The notes under the pieces: model-generated | The model's database searches: none | What the model saw: only the letters and a program-made list of their open reading frames with translations | Told to the model about the DNA's origin: nothing | Translations under genes and position numbers: made by a program | Assembly (NCBI RefSeq): GCF_900100275.1 | Contig: NZ_FNET01000001.1 | Span: forward strand, 434,001 to 498,000 | Reading direction: 5' to 3' | DNA length: 64,000 bases | From: Lentzea albidocapillata subsp. violacea | GTDB taxonomy: Bacteria; Actinomycetota; Actinomycetes; Mycobacteriales; Pseudonocardiaceae | Shown: positions 1 through 8,161 of the stretch, piece by piece | Position numbering within the stretch: the stretch's first letter is position 1 | Layout of the letters: every line of letters begins with the position of its first letter

Positions 1-57
1 CCCGCGTCGCTGTTGGTGTCGTTGTGTCCGATGAACGCACGGGTGACGGCGTAGCGG
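1..57 (-). pseudogene. Tyrosine recombinase C-terminal fragment (copy A)
   Basis: Read on the minus strand, the first 57 bases encode a peptide containing YAVTRAFIGHNDTNSDAG. It matches YAVARAYAGHNDTNTDAG in the larger integrase remnant near 11.56-11.62 kb. This stretch carries the conserved AGH/IGH histidine that precedes the nucleophilic tyrosine in phage-type integrases. The rest of the C-terminus would lie left of the window, and upstream coding sequence is lost by base 60. It is too short and too broken to be functional. Confidence 0.7.
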
Positions 58-929
58 CGGCGACGAGTGCGGCGATGGTGTGGGACGCCGACGTTGTCGA
101 CATCGACCGGTCCTGAGTTGGAGGAGCGGGTTAACCGACTTCGCACGAAAGCGATCGGCGAGGGCGCGTCAAGGTGTCGCCAGGTTGAGCAGCCGCTAGC
201 CGATGATAGCGCTGGCGCTGCTCACCCAGGACCTCAGCACTCACGCCATGCCACGAGTCAATAGCGGACTGGGACACCGAACGCCTCGTTGACACGTCTG
301 AGACGTGGCATCTCTGGCTGGCCAAGGCGAACGTGTCGGAACGTGGTCGAGCCTGAGGAGACGTCATAACCCCACCAGAAATGTTCGGCAGCGCGCAGCA
401 AGGAGCGGGCTGTCCACTGGTGGTGATCTTGAGTCGACAGAGGAAGATCCAGCGCTGGGAGACGAACGCCCTGTTCGTGGCGCTCGACACCAGCGTCACC
501 TCATGCACCCCTCAATGCTGGAGATGCTGGTTCGCGGAGCTTCTTCGCTGGTCAGCCGTGGGAGCACGTTCCGGGAGCAGTGGGGACATCCGCGCGACGT
601 ACGGCGCCGGGGTGACCGTGCCACGGGTGCTGGGCTTCGTGTTGGTGCGGCTGCTGGCCGAGGGCATGCGCTATCTGGTACAGGAGCTGTGGAAGGACCT
701 GCTGCGACGGTGGTGACCGTGCCCCGGTGACCTGGGCTGTTGCCGGGGCCTTTCGCCTGAAAGTGCGCCAGAGGCAAACCTTCGCCTGGCTGAGCTTCTT
801 GGCGATGGTGCACGTTGCCGCGCCGCTCCTTGGTGGGAGGATGACGTAAAAGCGCCGCCTGACCTGCAGGGATCACGAGGACAGGTCGGGTGTTGATGAC
901 GTGCGGCGGCACACCTGACCTGAGCAACC
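58..929. other. Decayed stretch without a recognisable intact gene
   Basis: Several short open frames cross this stretch on both strands, but none gives a recognisable family and none has a convincing ribosome binding site. The only interpretable parts are the integrase remnant at the left edge and the diverged repeat at 365-586, which recurs near 12 kb. The remaining DNA shows nothing I can name. Confidence 0.6.
365..586. repeat. Long diverged repeat, copy A
   Basis: This segment runs from the string cataaccccaccagaa to gggagcagtgggga. The same blocks recur in the same order and orientation at 11796-12674, including a near-identical block at 501-546 matching 12060-12105. Copy A is the compact version. 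Copy B has gained an IS3-type insertion, a 15-bp tandem expansion and an extra segment of about 75 bp. The repeat sits beside integrase remnants in both places, so the two loci probably descend from one duplicated integrase-adjacent module. Confidence 0.75.
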
Positions 930-1241
930 TCACCGCTTGCGGCGTACGCCTTTGACGGTGACGAGCACTGGGTAGATCGCCGTGACGATTACACCGACGA
1001 CGATCAGCACAACCGACGCCAGCGCGACACCTCCGACCAGCAGCGTCAAGCCGACCACGTAGGTGAGCAACAACAGGACGACGAACAGCGCTCTCTGCGA
1101 CAGCCGGTGGTGATGTCGTACCCCGCTGAGATTGGCAAGATCCCTCAGTACTGCAAGGATCGCTGCGGTGCCGACCGGTGTACGGATGCCCCGCACGCCC
1201 ACTCCGCTTTCGCGACGAACCGCGAGACTTCGCGCAACCAA
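930..1241 (-). CDS. Small putative membrane protein
   Basis: This 103-codon frame ends with two strongly hydrophobic segments (about residues 51-72 and 74-96) and a basic tail VKGVRRKR, so a two-helix inner-membrane protein is likely. The first 32 codons overlap the 3' end of the upstream MAB_1171c-like gene in another frame, so the true start is probably internal, but I see no ATG or GTG with a good binding site. It lies downstream of the three-gene cluster on the same strand and may be its fourth member. I recognise no family, and its function is unknown. Confidence 0.4.
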   Translation of the reverse strand: MVARSLAVRRESGVGVRGIRTPVGTAAILAVLRDLANLSGVRHHHRLSQRALFVVLLLLTYVVGLTLLVGGVALASVVLIVVGVIVTAIYPVLVTVKGVRRKR

Positions 1242-2380
1242 GCCACGTTACGAGCCAGATCGGCCTCCATCGCGGGGGGCGGGTGGTTCGAGCCGGTGCC
1301 CTCGACGCGCTCGTCGCGTCTGAGTGCGGACGTCAGCATCGCCGCCTCCGCGAACGCTGCTCGCTCGTCGCCCGCGAGACCCGCGCGATCGGCGGCGTGC
1401 AGTGCGCGGTCGTATTCGGCCGGGTCACAGTAGTCGGTCAACGCGCGGCGCGCGTCCCAGATCTGCACGACCCGCAGGTGCAGGCGGAGATCCATCTCGT
1501 GCGGATGCGGCGCCCACTTGTCGTCCCACCACGGCCCGAGTCTCGTGCCTCCCAGGTCCATCGTCACGTGCGGAAACCGTGCGGTGAGAGCCGCCCACAA
1601 CGAGTGCAGCTGGTGATGCGCCCGGTACCGCCGCGCCCAGAGGATCAGCGTGGTGAGGCGCGGACCCCAGCCCGGAACGGTCAGGCCGACGAGCCCCAGC
1701 GGCACGGCCACGAGGATCACCGGTCCGGTCAGGACCATTTCACCGACTCGCGGTGTGACACCGAAGCGGGCTAACAGGAGATAGGACGCCTTGATGACAC
1801 TGTAGACGGCACCAGCCGTGCATCCGGCGGCGCCGACCGCCATGCCCCGCCGGATCCACGGATCGCTCGCCAGTCGGGACCACCGCGCGGACAGCAGCGC
1901 GGCGGCGACGATCAGCACCCCGAGGTAGACCACGTAGGTCACCAGGTACAGCGACGTGAACGGTGCGTCGACGTAGTGTGCCAAGAATCCAGCGGAGTAG
2001 TCGGCGGGTGTGGCCACGAACGCGAACGTCAACGCGACCAGGACCGCGGCCAGCAGCACCGCGCCATGCCGCCTGGCGAGTCGCTTCGCCACCGGCGCCG
2101 GGTGCACCGAGAACAGGAAGAACACCAGCACCAGATACAGGCTCACCATGGTGAGCAGGTGCTGCATCACGGAGATCCGCCACTTCACCGCGCTCATCGG
2201 GTACACCAGGTGAGCGTCCGCGGTCACCAGGCCCAGTCCGATCGCCAGCAGCATCACGAGCATCGCCGCACAGGCCGCGCGCAACGCCTGGTTCGCCGGA
2301 TTCATCATCATTGATCTCAGCATGTATCCCAGCGACAGCGCCGCGACGAGCGTGATCGCAACGATGATCGGCGGCATCAC
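1145..2380 (-). CDS. MAB_1171c-like polytopic membrane protein
   Basis: The 411-residue protein begins with about seven hydrophobic helices across the first 250 residues, followed by a soluble C-terminal region rich in Arg, His and acidic residues. Layout and gene order match the actinobacterial family annotated as MAB_1171c putative transporter, whose substrate is unknown. A GTG start at 2380 overlaps the TGA of the upstream metalloprotease gene, and an ATG follows immediately, so the two are translationally coupled. In many actinomycetes this protein follows an XRE regulator and an ImmA/IrrE protease, as here. A sensory or export role tied to that protease is possible but unproven. Confidence 0.75.
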   Translation of the reverse strand: MMPPIIVAITLVAALSLGYMLRSMMMNPANQALRAACAAMLVMLLAIGLGLVTADAHLVYPMSAVKWRISVMQHLLTMVSLYLVLVFFLFSVHPAPVAKRLARRHGAVLLAAVLVALTFAFVATPADYSAGFLAHYVDAPFTSLYLVTYVVYLGVLIVAAALLSARWSRLASDPWIRRGMAVGAAGCTAGAVYSVIKASYLLLARFGVTPRVGEMVLTGPVILVAVPLGLVGLTVPGWGPRLTTLILWARRYRAHHQLHSLWAALTARFPHVTMDLGGTRLGPWWDDKWAPHPHEMDLRLHLRVVQIWDARRALTDYCDPAEYDRALHAADRAGLAGDERAAFAEAAMLTSALRRDERVEGTGSNHPPPAMEADLARNVAWLREVSRFVAKAEWACGASVHRSAPQRSLQY

Positions 2381-2928
2381 CGGCTCCTGGCACGGGTGAG
2401 CGCCGCATGGAAGCGTTCATCGGCCTCCGCGATCTCGGGCGCACGCTCGCGGGGCGGGATCATGCTGCGCGCCGTCCCGACCCGTTGCCACATCAACGCC
2501 GCCGCGATCTCGGCCTCGGTCTCCTCGTGCTGCGAGTAGCCGTGCCGGCGCGCGAAGCGTTGCGCTGTCTTGACCACCTCCGGGTCCAGTTCGGACAGTT
2601 CGTCCGCACCGCCGAGGTCATCCAGCGTCGTGCCGCGATGTCCGAACAGGATGTGCGAGACCTCGTGCATGATGATGTGCTCTTGCTGCAACATCGGCAG
2701 CCGGTCGTCGAACACGATCACCAGGTCGTCCCGCCGTTCGACGACGAGACCGCCGGGGCCCTCCGCGGGCAGTTCCGCAGGGAACAACGCGATCGGTTTA
2801 CCACGCCGGACCGCAATCTGATCGAGCAGGACGCCGATGTCGAACGGCACCGGCCACTCGAATGAGTTCAGCTCACGGTCGATCCGCTCGCGGAAGCTGC
2901 GGAGACTTGAACGGTGTGGCTCGGTCAT
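2377..2928 (-). CDS. ImmA/IrrE-family metallopeptidase
   Basis: The 183-residue protein carries the zinc-metalloprotease motif HEVSH (His88, Glu89, His92) in the context IIMHEVSHILFGH, diagnostic of the ImmA/IrrE (M78-like) family. Members typically cleave a partner XRE-type repressor in response to stress or mobile-element signals. I chose the ATG at 2928. The frame extends further upstream only by running inside the preceding XRE gene. The gene overlaps the XRE gene by 56 bp and the next membrane-protein gene by 4 bp, giving one operon. The adjacent XRE protein is the obvious candidate substrate, which is inference from family precedent. Confidence 0.85.
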   Translation of the reverse strand: MTEPHRSSLRSFRERIDRELNSFEWPVPFDIGVLLDQIAVRRGKPIALFPAELPAEGPGGLVVERRDDLVIVFDDRLPMLQQEHIIMHEVSHILFGHRGTTLDDLGGADELSELDPEVVKTAQRFARRHGYSQHEETEAEIAAALMWQRVGTARSMIPPRERAPEIAEADERFHAALTRARSR

Positions 2929-3355
2929 GAGTGGCTGATTCCTGTCCTTCGGACTCGCCGAGTTCCTCGATGAGCTGGGCAACCGCCGCGAGGCTGTTCG
3001 CGGAGAGGCTGCCGAGTCGGGCGTTGACGCCCTGCACGCCGTGCTTCTCGGCCACCTCCTGCAACCGCCGCGCCGCCAGCAGCGAGTCCAGCTGCTCGTC
3101 GGCGGCGGCCGCGCTGTCCTCGTCGAGGAAGTAGCTCACCCGAACGCCGAAGAATCGCGCCAGCGCCTCCAGCGTCTCGATCTTCGGGTTGACCTCGTGA
3201 CCCATGCGCAGCTTCCACACCGTGGTGCGCGACTTGCCGATGTGCTCGCCGATCACCTGGTCCGCGACGCTGTCCGGACCGTCGCGCTGGGCCTTCTTCT
3301 CGATCAGCGTGGTCAATGCTCGCGCCAGGGTGCGCCGTTCCCCTGCAGCTGGCAC
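2873..3355 (-). CDS. XRE-family transcriptional regulator
   Basis: The protein has an N-terminal helix-turn-helix of the Cro/C1 type around residues 30-75, with the recognition region IGKSRTTVWKLRMGHEVNPK and then FFGV typical of XRE domains. It ends in a charged C-terminal tail. A GTG at 3355 is preceded at the right distance by a strong binding site (ggggaggg), so I prefer this start (160 residues). An ATG at 3409 is also in frame but lacks a good site. It is the first gene of the XRE/ImmA-IrrE/MAB_1171c operon and probably represses it. It is divergent from the secreted glycosidase at 3597. Confidence 0.85.
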   Translation of the reverse strand: MPAAGERRTLARALTTLIEKKAQRDGPDSVADQVIGEHIGKSRTTVWKLRMGHEVNPKIETLEALARFFGVRVSYFLDEDSAAAADEQLDSLLAARRLQEVAEKHGVQGVNARLGSLSANSLAAVAQLIEELGESEGQESATHDRATPFKSPQLPRADRP

Positions 3356-3419
3356 GGATCCCTCCCCTGGGGCGATCCGGATCATGGTGAGCCGGAACAC
3401 CGTGTTCATTAAACTTTAC

Positions 3420-3450
3420 TTGACATCGACCCGTGGGGGTCGGCTAGATT
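3420..3450 (+). promoter_or_regulatory. Promoter with embedded palindrome upstream of glycosidase
   Basis: A TTGACA box at 3420-3425 and a TAGATT box at 3445-3450 are separated by 19 bp and point toward the secreted glycosidase. Between them lies the inverted repeat CGACCC-GTGG-GGGTCG (3427-3442), placed where a bound repressor would block polymerase. Spacing is slightly long for a standard promoter. The leader to the ATG at 3597 is about 140 bases. Confidence 0.55.
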
Positions 3451-3596
3451 GCTCAGCGTACTCAAGGGGGAATTGAGTCAAGTCGGTGCGCTGGGGGTGC
3501 ACCGTCGAACGGCAGGGCTGCCGGTCTCTCGAACGGCAGCCCTGCCGTATCCGTCGCCTTAGAACGTTTCAAGGCGAAAAAGTCCTGGGGGGACAC

Positions 3597-6476
3597 ATGA
3601 AGATCGTGCATGCCCGCCTTCGCGGCGGGCAATTTCGACGCGCCAGAAGGCTGGCATTGCTGGGGGTCGGCACGCTGTTGCTGGCCTCGATCACCACATC
3701 GGGAGCCACGGCTCTGCCCGCGGAGTCGCCGGCCGCGTCGGATCCCAACAACTTCGCACCCGCGTCCCGGACGTTGAAGCCGGTCGCGGTGCACCAGACG
3801 ATCGGCACGGTTGCGGAGCCGGGCAACCTCGTCACCGGAGGGGCGGCCCGGTTGTCCGGCAACGGTTCCTACGTCGTCCTCGACTTCGGTAAGGAGGTCG
3901 GTGGCCTCGTCAGCCTGCGGTTCGCCGGTGTGAGCGGCGTCGGCAGGCAGGTCGGCCTGGCGTTCTCGGAGACGGCGGCATACGTCGGCACGAACAGCGA
4001 CCGGAGCAGCCAACACCAGAGGGAGGACGGCGCGATCTACGCCTCCGTCGACGCTGCCGGCGCGTACACGATGCCCAAGGAGAAGCTGCGCGGCGGATTC
4101 CGTTACCTGACGCTGTTTCTCGCGAGTGACGGCTGGGTCGACGTCAACGACGTGACGCTGAAGTTCACGCCCGACCCCGATCGCGCGAACCTGCGCGACT
4201 ACCCGAACTACTTCCGTTCCAACGACGATCTGCTCAACAAGCTGTGGTACGCCGGGGCTTACACGGTGCAGACCAACACGATCGCACCCGACACGGGCCG
4301 GACCGCGGACGCGCCGAACCCTGGCTGGAAGAATGCCGCGGTCATCGGGCCCGGCACCAGCGTGCTGACCGACGGAGCGAAGCGCGACCGCACGGTGTGG
4401 CCTGGAGATCTCGGCGTCGCACTTCCCACCGCCTACGCGTCGCTGAACGACACGAAGTCCTCGCGCAACGCATTGGAGGCGCTGTACGGGCTGCAGGGCG
4501 CCGACGGCATGCTCCCGTACGCGGGGCCGGAGATCGGCCAGCCGGGCAAGGTCGACACCTACGCCTCTGACACCTACCACCTGTGGACGCTGGTGGGCAC
4601 CGGCCTCTACCACCGCTACACCGACGACACGGCGTGGGTGCGGTCGGTCTGGCCCAAATACACCAATGCGATGCACTACAGCCTGGGCAAGATCGACGGT
4701 ACCGGTCTGCTGAACGTCACCAAGGTGGCCGACTGGGGGCAGGCCGCAGGTGGCGGCCGCAAGCTGTCGGCGAACGCGCTGCTGTACGGGGCGCTCACCA
4801 GCGGGGTCAAGCTGGCCGACGCGCTGGGCGACACGGCACGCGCCACCGCCTGGCGGCAGCGGGCGGCAGCGGTGAAGGCCGAGGCGAACACGAGGCTGTG
4901 GAACCCGGCCACCGGTCTGTACCGCGACACCCCCGACAGCGACCTGCACCCGCAGGGCGGCAACTCGCTGGCCGTCTGGCTCGGGCTCACCGATGGCGTC
5001 GCGAAGGACTCCTCTGTGGCCAGGACGCTCACCGGGAACTGGTCCGCGATCGGTGCGGTGACACCGGAGTATCCCGGTGTGATCGGCACGTTCACCGGCT
5101 CGCTGGAGCTCGTCGCGCAGCTCGTGGCGAACAACGACACCGCCGCGCTGGCGTTGATGCGCCGGGAGTGGGGCCACATGCTCAACTCCCCGAACGGAAC
5201 CAACAGCACGTTCTGGGAGAGTTTCCACTTCGACGGTGCGCCCTACTACGGCTCGTACATGAGCGCCGCGCACGGCTGGTCGTCCGGCCCGACCAACGCG
5301 CTGACGTTCTTCGTGCTGGGGCTGAACCCCAGTGACGCCACGCGCTACGACTTCGTGCCGCACCTCGGCGACCTCACCCACGTAGAAGGCAACATCACCA
5401 CGCCGAAGGGTGCGGTGAAGGGTAGCTGGGACTACACGCCGGGCACGTTCACCTCGACGCTCACCGCGCCGGCAGGCACCACGGGACGGATCGGCATTCC
5501 CACCTATGGCTCCCCGTCGGTGAAGGTCATGGTCAACGGCGCCACCGTGTGGAGTGACGGCAAGTTCCAACCCGGTGCGGGCCTCTCCGGAGGCTCGTCC
5601 GATGGCGGCTACATCTACCTCACCGGTGCCGGTGGCGGCAGCTACACCGTCACCGCGACCGGTGTGGTGCGGACCGAGAAGTTCGACATCGCAGTGCCTT
5701 CCGGACAGCTTCCGCCCGGCTACACGTTCTGCGCGTCCGAGGGCCAGACGTGCACTCCCAACGGCTCGCAGGTGGTTGCGTTCGGCGCCGGCAGCCACGA
5801 GTACAGGGTGGTCAGCGGTCCGGTCACGTGTGAGGTCGCTTCCTTCGCGAAGGATCCCACGCCCGGTGTGTTCAAGTACTGCTACCTCGCCCCGGCAGGC
5901 GGTCCGGCTGGTGCCGTCAAGTGCGCCTCCGAGAATGACGTGTGCCGAGTGGACGGCAGGCGTGCTATCGCGTACGGCACGAACGGTGCGTTCCGGTTCA
6001 TGACGGTCAACGACACCGTTCCCTGCACTACCGCCGCGTTTGGCTCCGATCCGTTGCAGGGCACCACGAAATCCTGCTACGTGCTGCCGGAGGCGCCGGC
6101 GGGTGCGTGGGAGAAGTGCGCCGACGAAGGCGCCAGGTGCGCGGCCGCGGGCCTGCAGGCATTCGGCACCAAGGGTTCGTACTGGACGGCGAAGTCGGAC
6201 GGCACCGCGAAGTGCGAGCTCGGCACGTTCGGCACCGATCCGCTCTACGGTGTCGTCAAGTCCTGCTTCATCTGGGCCGGCACGCCCGCCGGCTTCACGC
6301 GGGAGTGTGCCGCGGAGAACGGAACGTGCTCCTTCAGCGGCACGCAGACCGTCGCGTTCGGACGCAACGGCTCGTACGTCTACAAGACCTTCACCGGCCC
6401 GACGTCCTGCGTCGAAGGGGCGTTCGGCACCGACCCTGTCTACGGGGTCGTGAAGTCCTGCTACCTGGTCAGCTGA
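3597..6476 (+). CDS. Secreted alpha-L-rhamnosidase-like six-hairpin glycosidase with four Cys-rich repeats
   Basis: The 959-residue protein starts with a basic N-terminus and hydrophobic core ending near GATALPAES, a typical signal peptide. Residues about 60-650 resemble GH78-type (alpha/alpha)6 glycosidases: an N-terminal jelly-roll, then a helical domain with GAKRDR...WPGDLG near residue 260, the segment usual in this family. From about residue 708 to the end there are four tandem repeats of about 60 residues. Each is of the form CAxEGxxC...VAFGxxGxY...C...FGxDPxxGVVKSC, probably disulphide-stabilised binding modules. The ATG at 3597 follows a G-rich binding site, and upstream in-frame codons lack one. 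Rhamnosidase activity is inferred; related glycosidases with other specificities are possible. Confidence 0.8.
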   Translation: MKIVHARLRGGQFRRARRLALLGVGTLLLASITTSGATALPAESPAASDPNNFAPASRTLKPVAVHQTIGTVAEPGNLVTGGAARLSGNGSYVVLDFGKEVGGLVSLRFAGVSGVGRQVGLAFSETAAYVGTNSDRSSQHQREDGAIYASVDAAGAYTMPKEKLRGGFRYLTLFLASDGWVDVNDVTLKFTPDPDRANLRDYPNYFRSNDDLLNKLWYAGAYTVQTNTIAPDTGRTADAPNPGWKNAAVIGPGTSVLTDGAKRDRTVWPGDLGVALPTAYASLNDTKSSRNALEALYGLQGADGMLPYAGPEIGQPGKVDTYASDTYHLWTLVGTGLYHRYTDDTAWVRSVWPKYTNAMHYSLGKIDGTGLLNVTKVADWGQAAGGGRKLSANALLYGALTSGVKLADALGDTARATAWRQRAAAVKAEANTRLWNPATGLYRDTPDSDLHPQGGNSLAVWLGLTDGVAKDSSVARTLTGNWSAIGAVTPEYPGVIGTFTGSLELVAQLVANNDTAALALMRREWGHMLNSPNGTNSTFWESFHFDGAPYYGSYMSAAHGWSSGPTNALTFFVLGLNPSDATRYDFVPHLGDLTHVEGNITTPKGAVKGSWDYTPGTFTSTLTAPAGTTGRIGIPTYGSPSVKVMVNGATVWSDGKFQPGAGLSGGSSDGGYIYLTGAGGGSYTVTATGVVRTEKFDIAVPSGQLPPGYTFCASEGQTCTPNGSQVVAFGAGSHEYRVVSGPVTCEVASFAKDPTPGVFKYCYLAPAGGPAGAVKCASENDVCRVDGRRAIAYGTNGAFRFMTVNDTVPCTTAAFGSDPLQGTTKSCYVLPEAPAGAWEKCADEGARCAAAGLQAFGTKGSYWTAKSDGTAKCELGTFGTDPLYGVVKSCFIWAGTPAGFTRECAAENGTCSFSGTQTVAFGRNGSYVYKTFTGPTSCVEGAFGTDPVYGVVKSCYLVS

Positions 6477-6487
6477 CCGGCAGCACC

Positions 6488-6519
6488 GGGGTGTGGGCGG
6501 CCTGCCCGCCCGCACCCCC
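6488..6519 (+). terminator. Hairpin terminator after glycosidase
   Basis: A strong GC stem (ggggtgtgggcgg pairing with cccgcccgcacccc, one mismatch, short loop) lies just after the glycosidase stop codon and is followed by a pyrimidine-rich stretch. It fits an intrinsic terminator, separating this gene from the next secreted protein. Confidence 0.6.
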
Positions 6520-6588
6520 TTCTTCGGCCGTCTGATCACAACGCATCAACGGTCTCTTCTCAACGTAACAACGAAAGGTGTGTTCGGC

Positions 6589-8130
6589 ATGTCCAAAAAA
6601 CGTTCATCACACCGCGGCGCTGCCGTCGGACTTATTCTCGCTGCTGTAGCCGGCGGCCTGTTCACCCCGGCCGCGCACGCCGTGAACCCGCCGCACGTGC
6701 AGTGCCGAGCCGGAGGTCCGTCCGAACAGGACCGTGCGCTCGCCTCCGCTCTGGCCGGGCGAATGACCCACTACCTCAGGAACGATCTCGACGCCGAGAA
6801 GATCTCGTGCGCCAGAGCGATCTACGAGAACACGCTTGCCAAGGGCTATCCCAGCCACGCGGCGCTGATCGAGATCGACGCCGCCATCACCGAAGCACGG
6901 TTGCTCAACCAGCTCCAGGGCCACTCCAGCAGCATCGGGCTGTTCCAGATGCTCGACGACAAGGGCACCGTCGCGCAGCGAACCAACGTCCCCTTCCAGG
7001 TCAACTGGTTCCTCGACACGATGAACCGGTTCTACCCCCGCGACTCTTGGCTGAACAAGCCGATCTGGGAAGTGGCACAGGGAGTCGAACGGTCGGCGTT
7101 CCCCGATCGTTACGAGCCGAACGCCGCCGACGCGAAGACGATCCTCGAAGGGATCATGGCGCAGTCGTCGTCGGACCGGGCGTACCCGTTGTTCCACGAG
7201 ACGCGCACCGGCACGAACGGTGGCTGGAGCGGGTTCAAGCCACTGCCCGGATTCGGCGGTGCGCCGCACTTCGAGGCACACAAGGTCGTGACCGCCGGGT
7301 TCGCCGACGGTTCCGCGCACTACGTTGCGACCGGCACCGACAAGTTCCTCTACCACAACATCCGCAACGCGGACGGCTCGTGGCAGGGCTGGAACCGCAT
7401 GCCGGGCAACACCGGCTCCGCGCAGTTCCAGGCGAGCGGAATGACCGTCGCGGCGACTCCCAACGGGGACCTGCACGTGTTCGCCATCGGCAACGACGGC
7501 TTCCTCTACCACAACATCCGCAAGGCCGACACGACGTGGGCCGGCTGGAACCCCCTGCCCGGCAGGGGAACCGTCTTCTTCCAGGCGAAGTCCCTCAGCG
7601 CCACCGGCATGAGCGACAACTCGGTTCAGATCATCGCCAGCGGCGGGGACAAGCTGCTCCACCACAACATCCGCAAGGCGGACACGACCTGGCAGGGCTG
7701 GGGAACGTTGCCGGGCTACGCGGGCGCCGCCCACTTCCAGGCCGGTGAGGTCTCCATCTCCGGCCAGGTCAACGGTGCCGTCCAGGTAATCGCCACCGGC
7801 AACGACGGCCTGATCTACCACACCATCCGCAACAACGACGTTAGCGGCACGTGGCAGCAGTGGAACCCCGTCGCGGGACGCGCCGGCTCGCCGTTCTTCC
7901 AGGCTTCGGCACTCGCCGCCGCCGCGAACGCCAACGGCGACACCCAGATGACCGCGATCGGCATCGACGGACTCGTCTACCACAACATCCGCAAGGCCGA
8001 CACGACCTGGCAGGGCTGGAACCGCATCGCCGGCTTCAACGGGGCCGGCGAGATGGCCGCCAGCACCCTCGCCCTGGCCGCACGCCCCGGATCCGACGAC
8101 ATCCAGCTCGTCGCGACCGGCAACAAGTAG
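6589..8130 (+). CDS. Secreted lysozyme-fold protein with six-blade PLL/tectonin-like propeller
   Basis: The ATG at 6589 follows an aaagg site and opens a clear signal peptide ending AAHA. Residues about 40-190 resemble the lysozyme/transglycosylase-like domain common in actinobacterial wall hydrolases. An AITEARLLN segment (putative catalytic Glu near residue 102) is followed by SIGLFQM, comparable to the SLGLFQQ of that family. Residues about 200-513 form six repeats of roughly 50 residues, each with LYHNIR-type and WxGWxxLPG-type signatures, expected to fold as a beta-propeller lectin or wall-binding module. The next gene has nearly the same propeller on a different enzyme head. Muralytic action is inferred. 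Confidence 0.75.
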   Translation: MSKKRSSHRGAAVGLILAAVAGGLFTPAAHAVNPPHVQCRAGGPSEQDRALASALAGRMTHYLRNDLDAEKISCARAIYENTLAKGYPSHAALIEIDAAITEARLLNQLQGHSSSIGLFQMLDDKGTVAQRTNVPFQVNWFLDTMNRFYPRDSWLNKPIWEVAQGVERSAFPDRYEPNAADAKTILEGIMAQSSSDRAYPLFHETRTGTNGGWSGFKPLPGFGGAPHFEAHKVVTAGFADGSAHYVATGTDKFLYHNIRNADGSWQGWNRMPGNTGSAQFQASGMTVAATPNGDLHVFAIGNDGFLYHNIRKADTTWAGWNPLPGRGTVFFQAKSLSATGMSDNSVQIIASGGDKLLHHNIRKADTTWQGWGTLPGYAGAAHFQAGEVSISGQVNGAVQVIATGNDGLIYHTIRNNDVSGTWQQWNPVAGRAGSPFFQASALAAAANANGDTQMTAIGIDGLVYHNIRKADTTWQGWNRIAGFNGAGEMAASTLALAARPGSDDIQLVATGNK

Positions 8131-8161
8131 TCCGCACAACGAGAAATCCTGGGGGAAAATC

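Noticed and set aside
3462-6539. Long minus-strand open frame of about 1000 codons
   Set aside because: Exactly antisense to the secreted glycosidase, rich in Arg/Gly/Val with no domain or signal; a GC-skew shadow.
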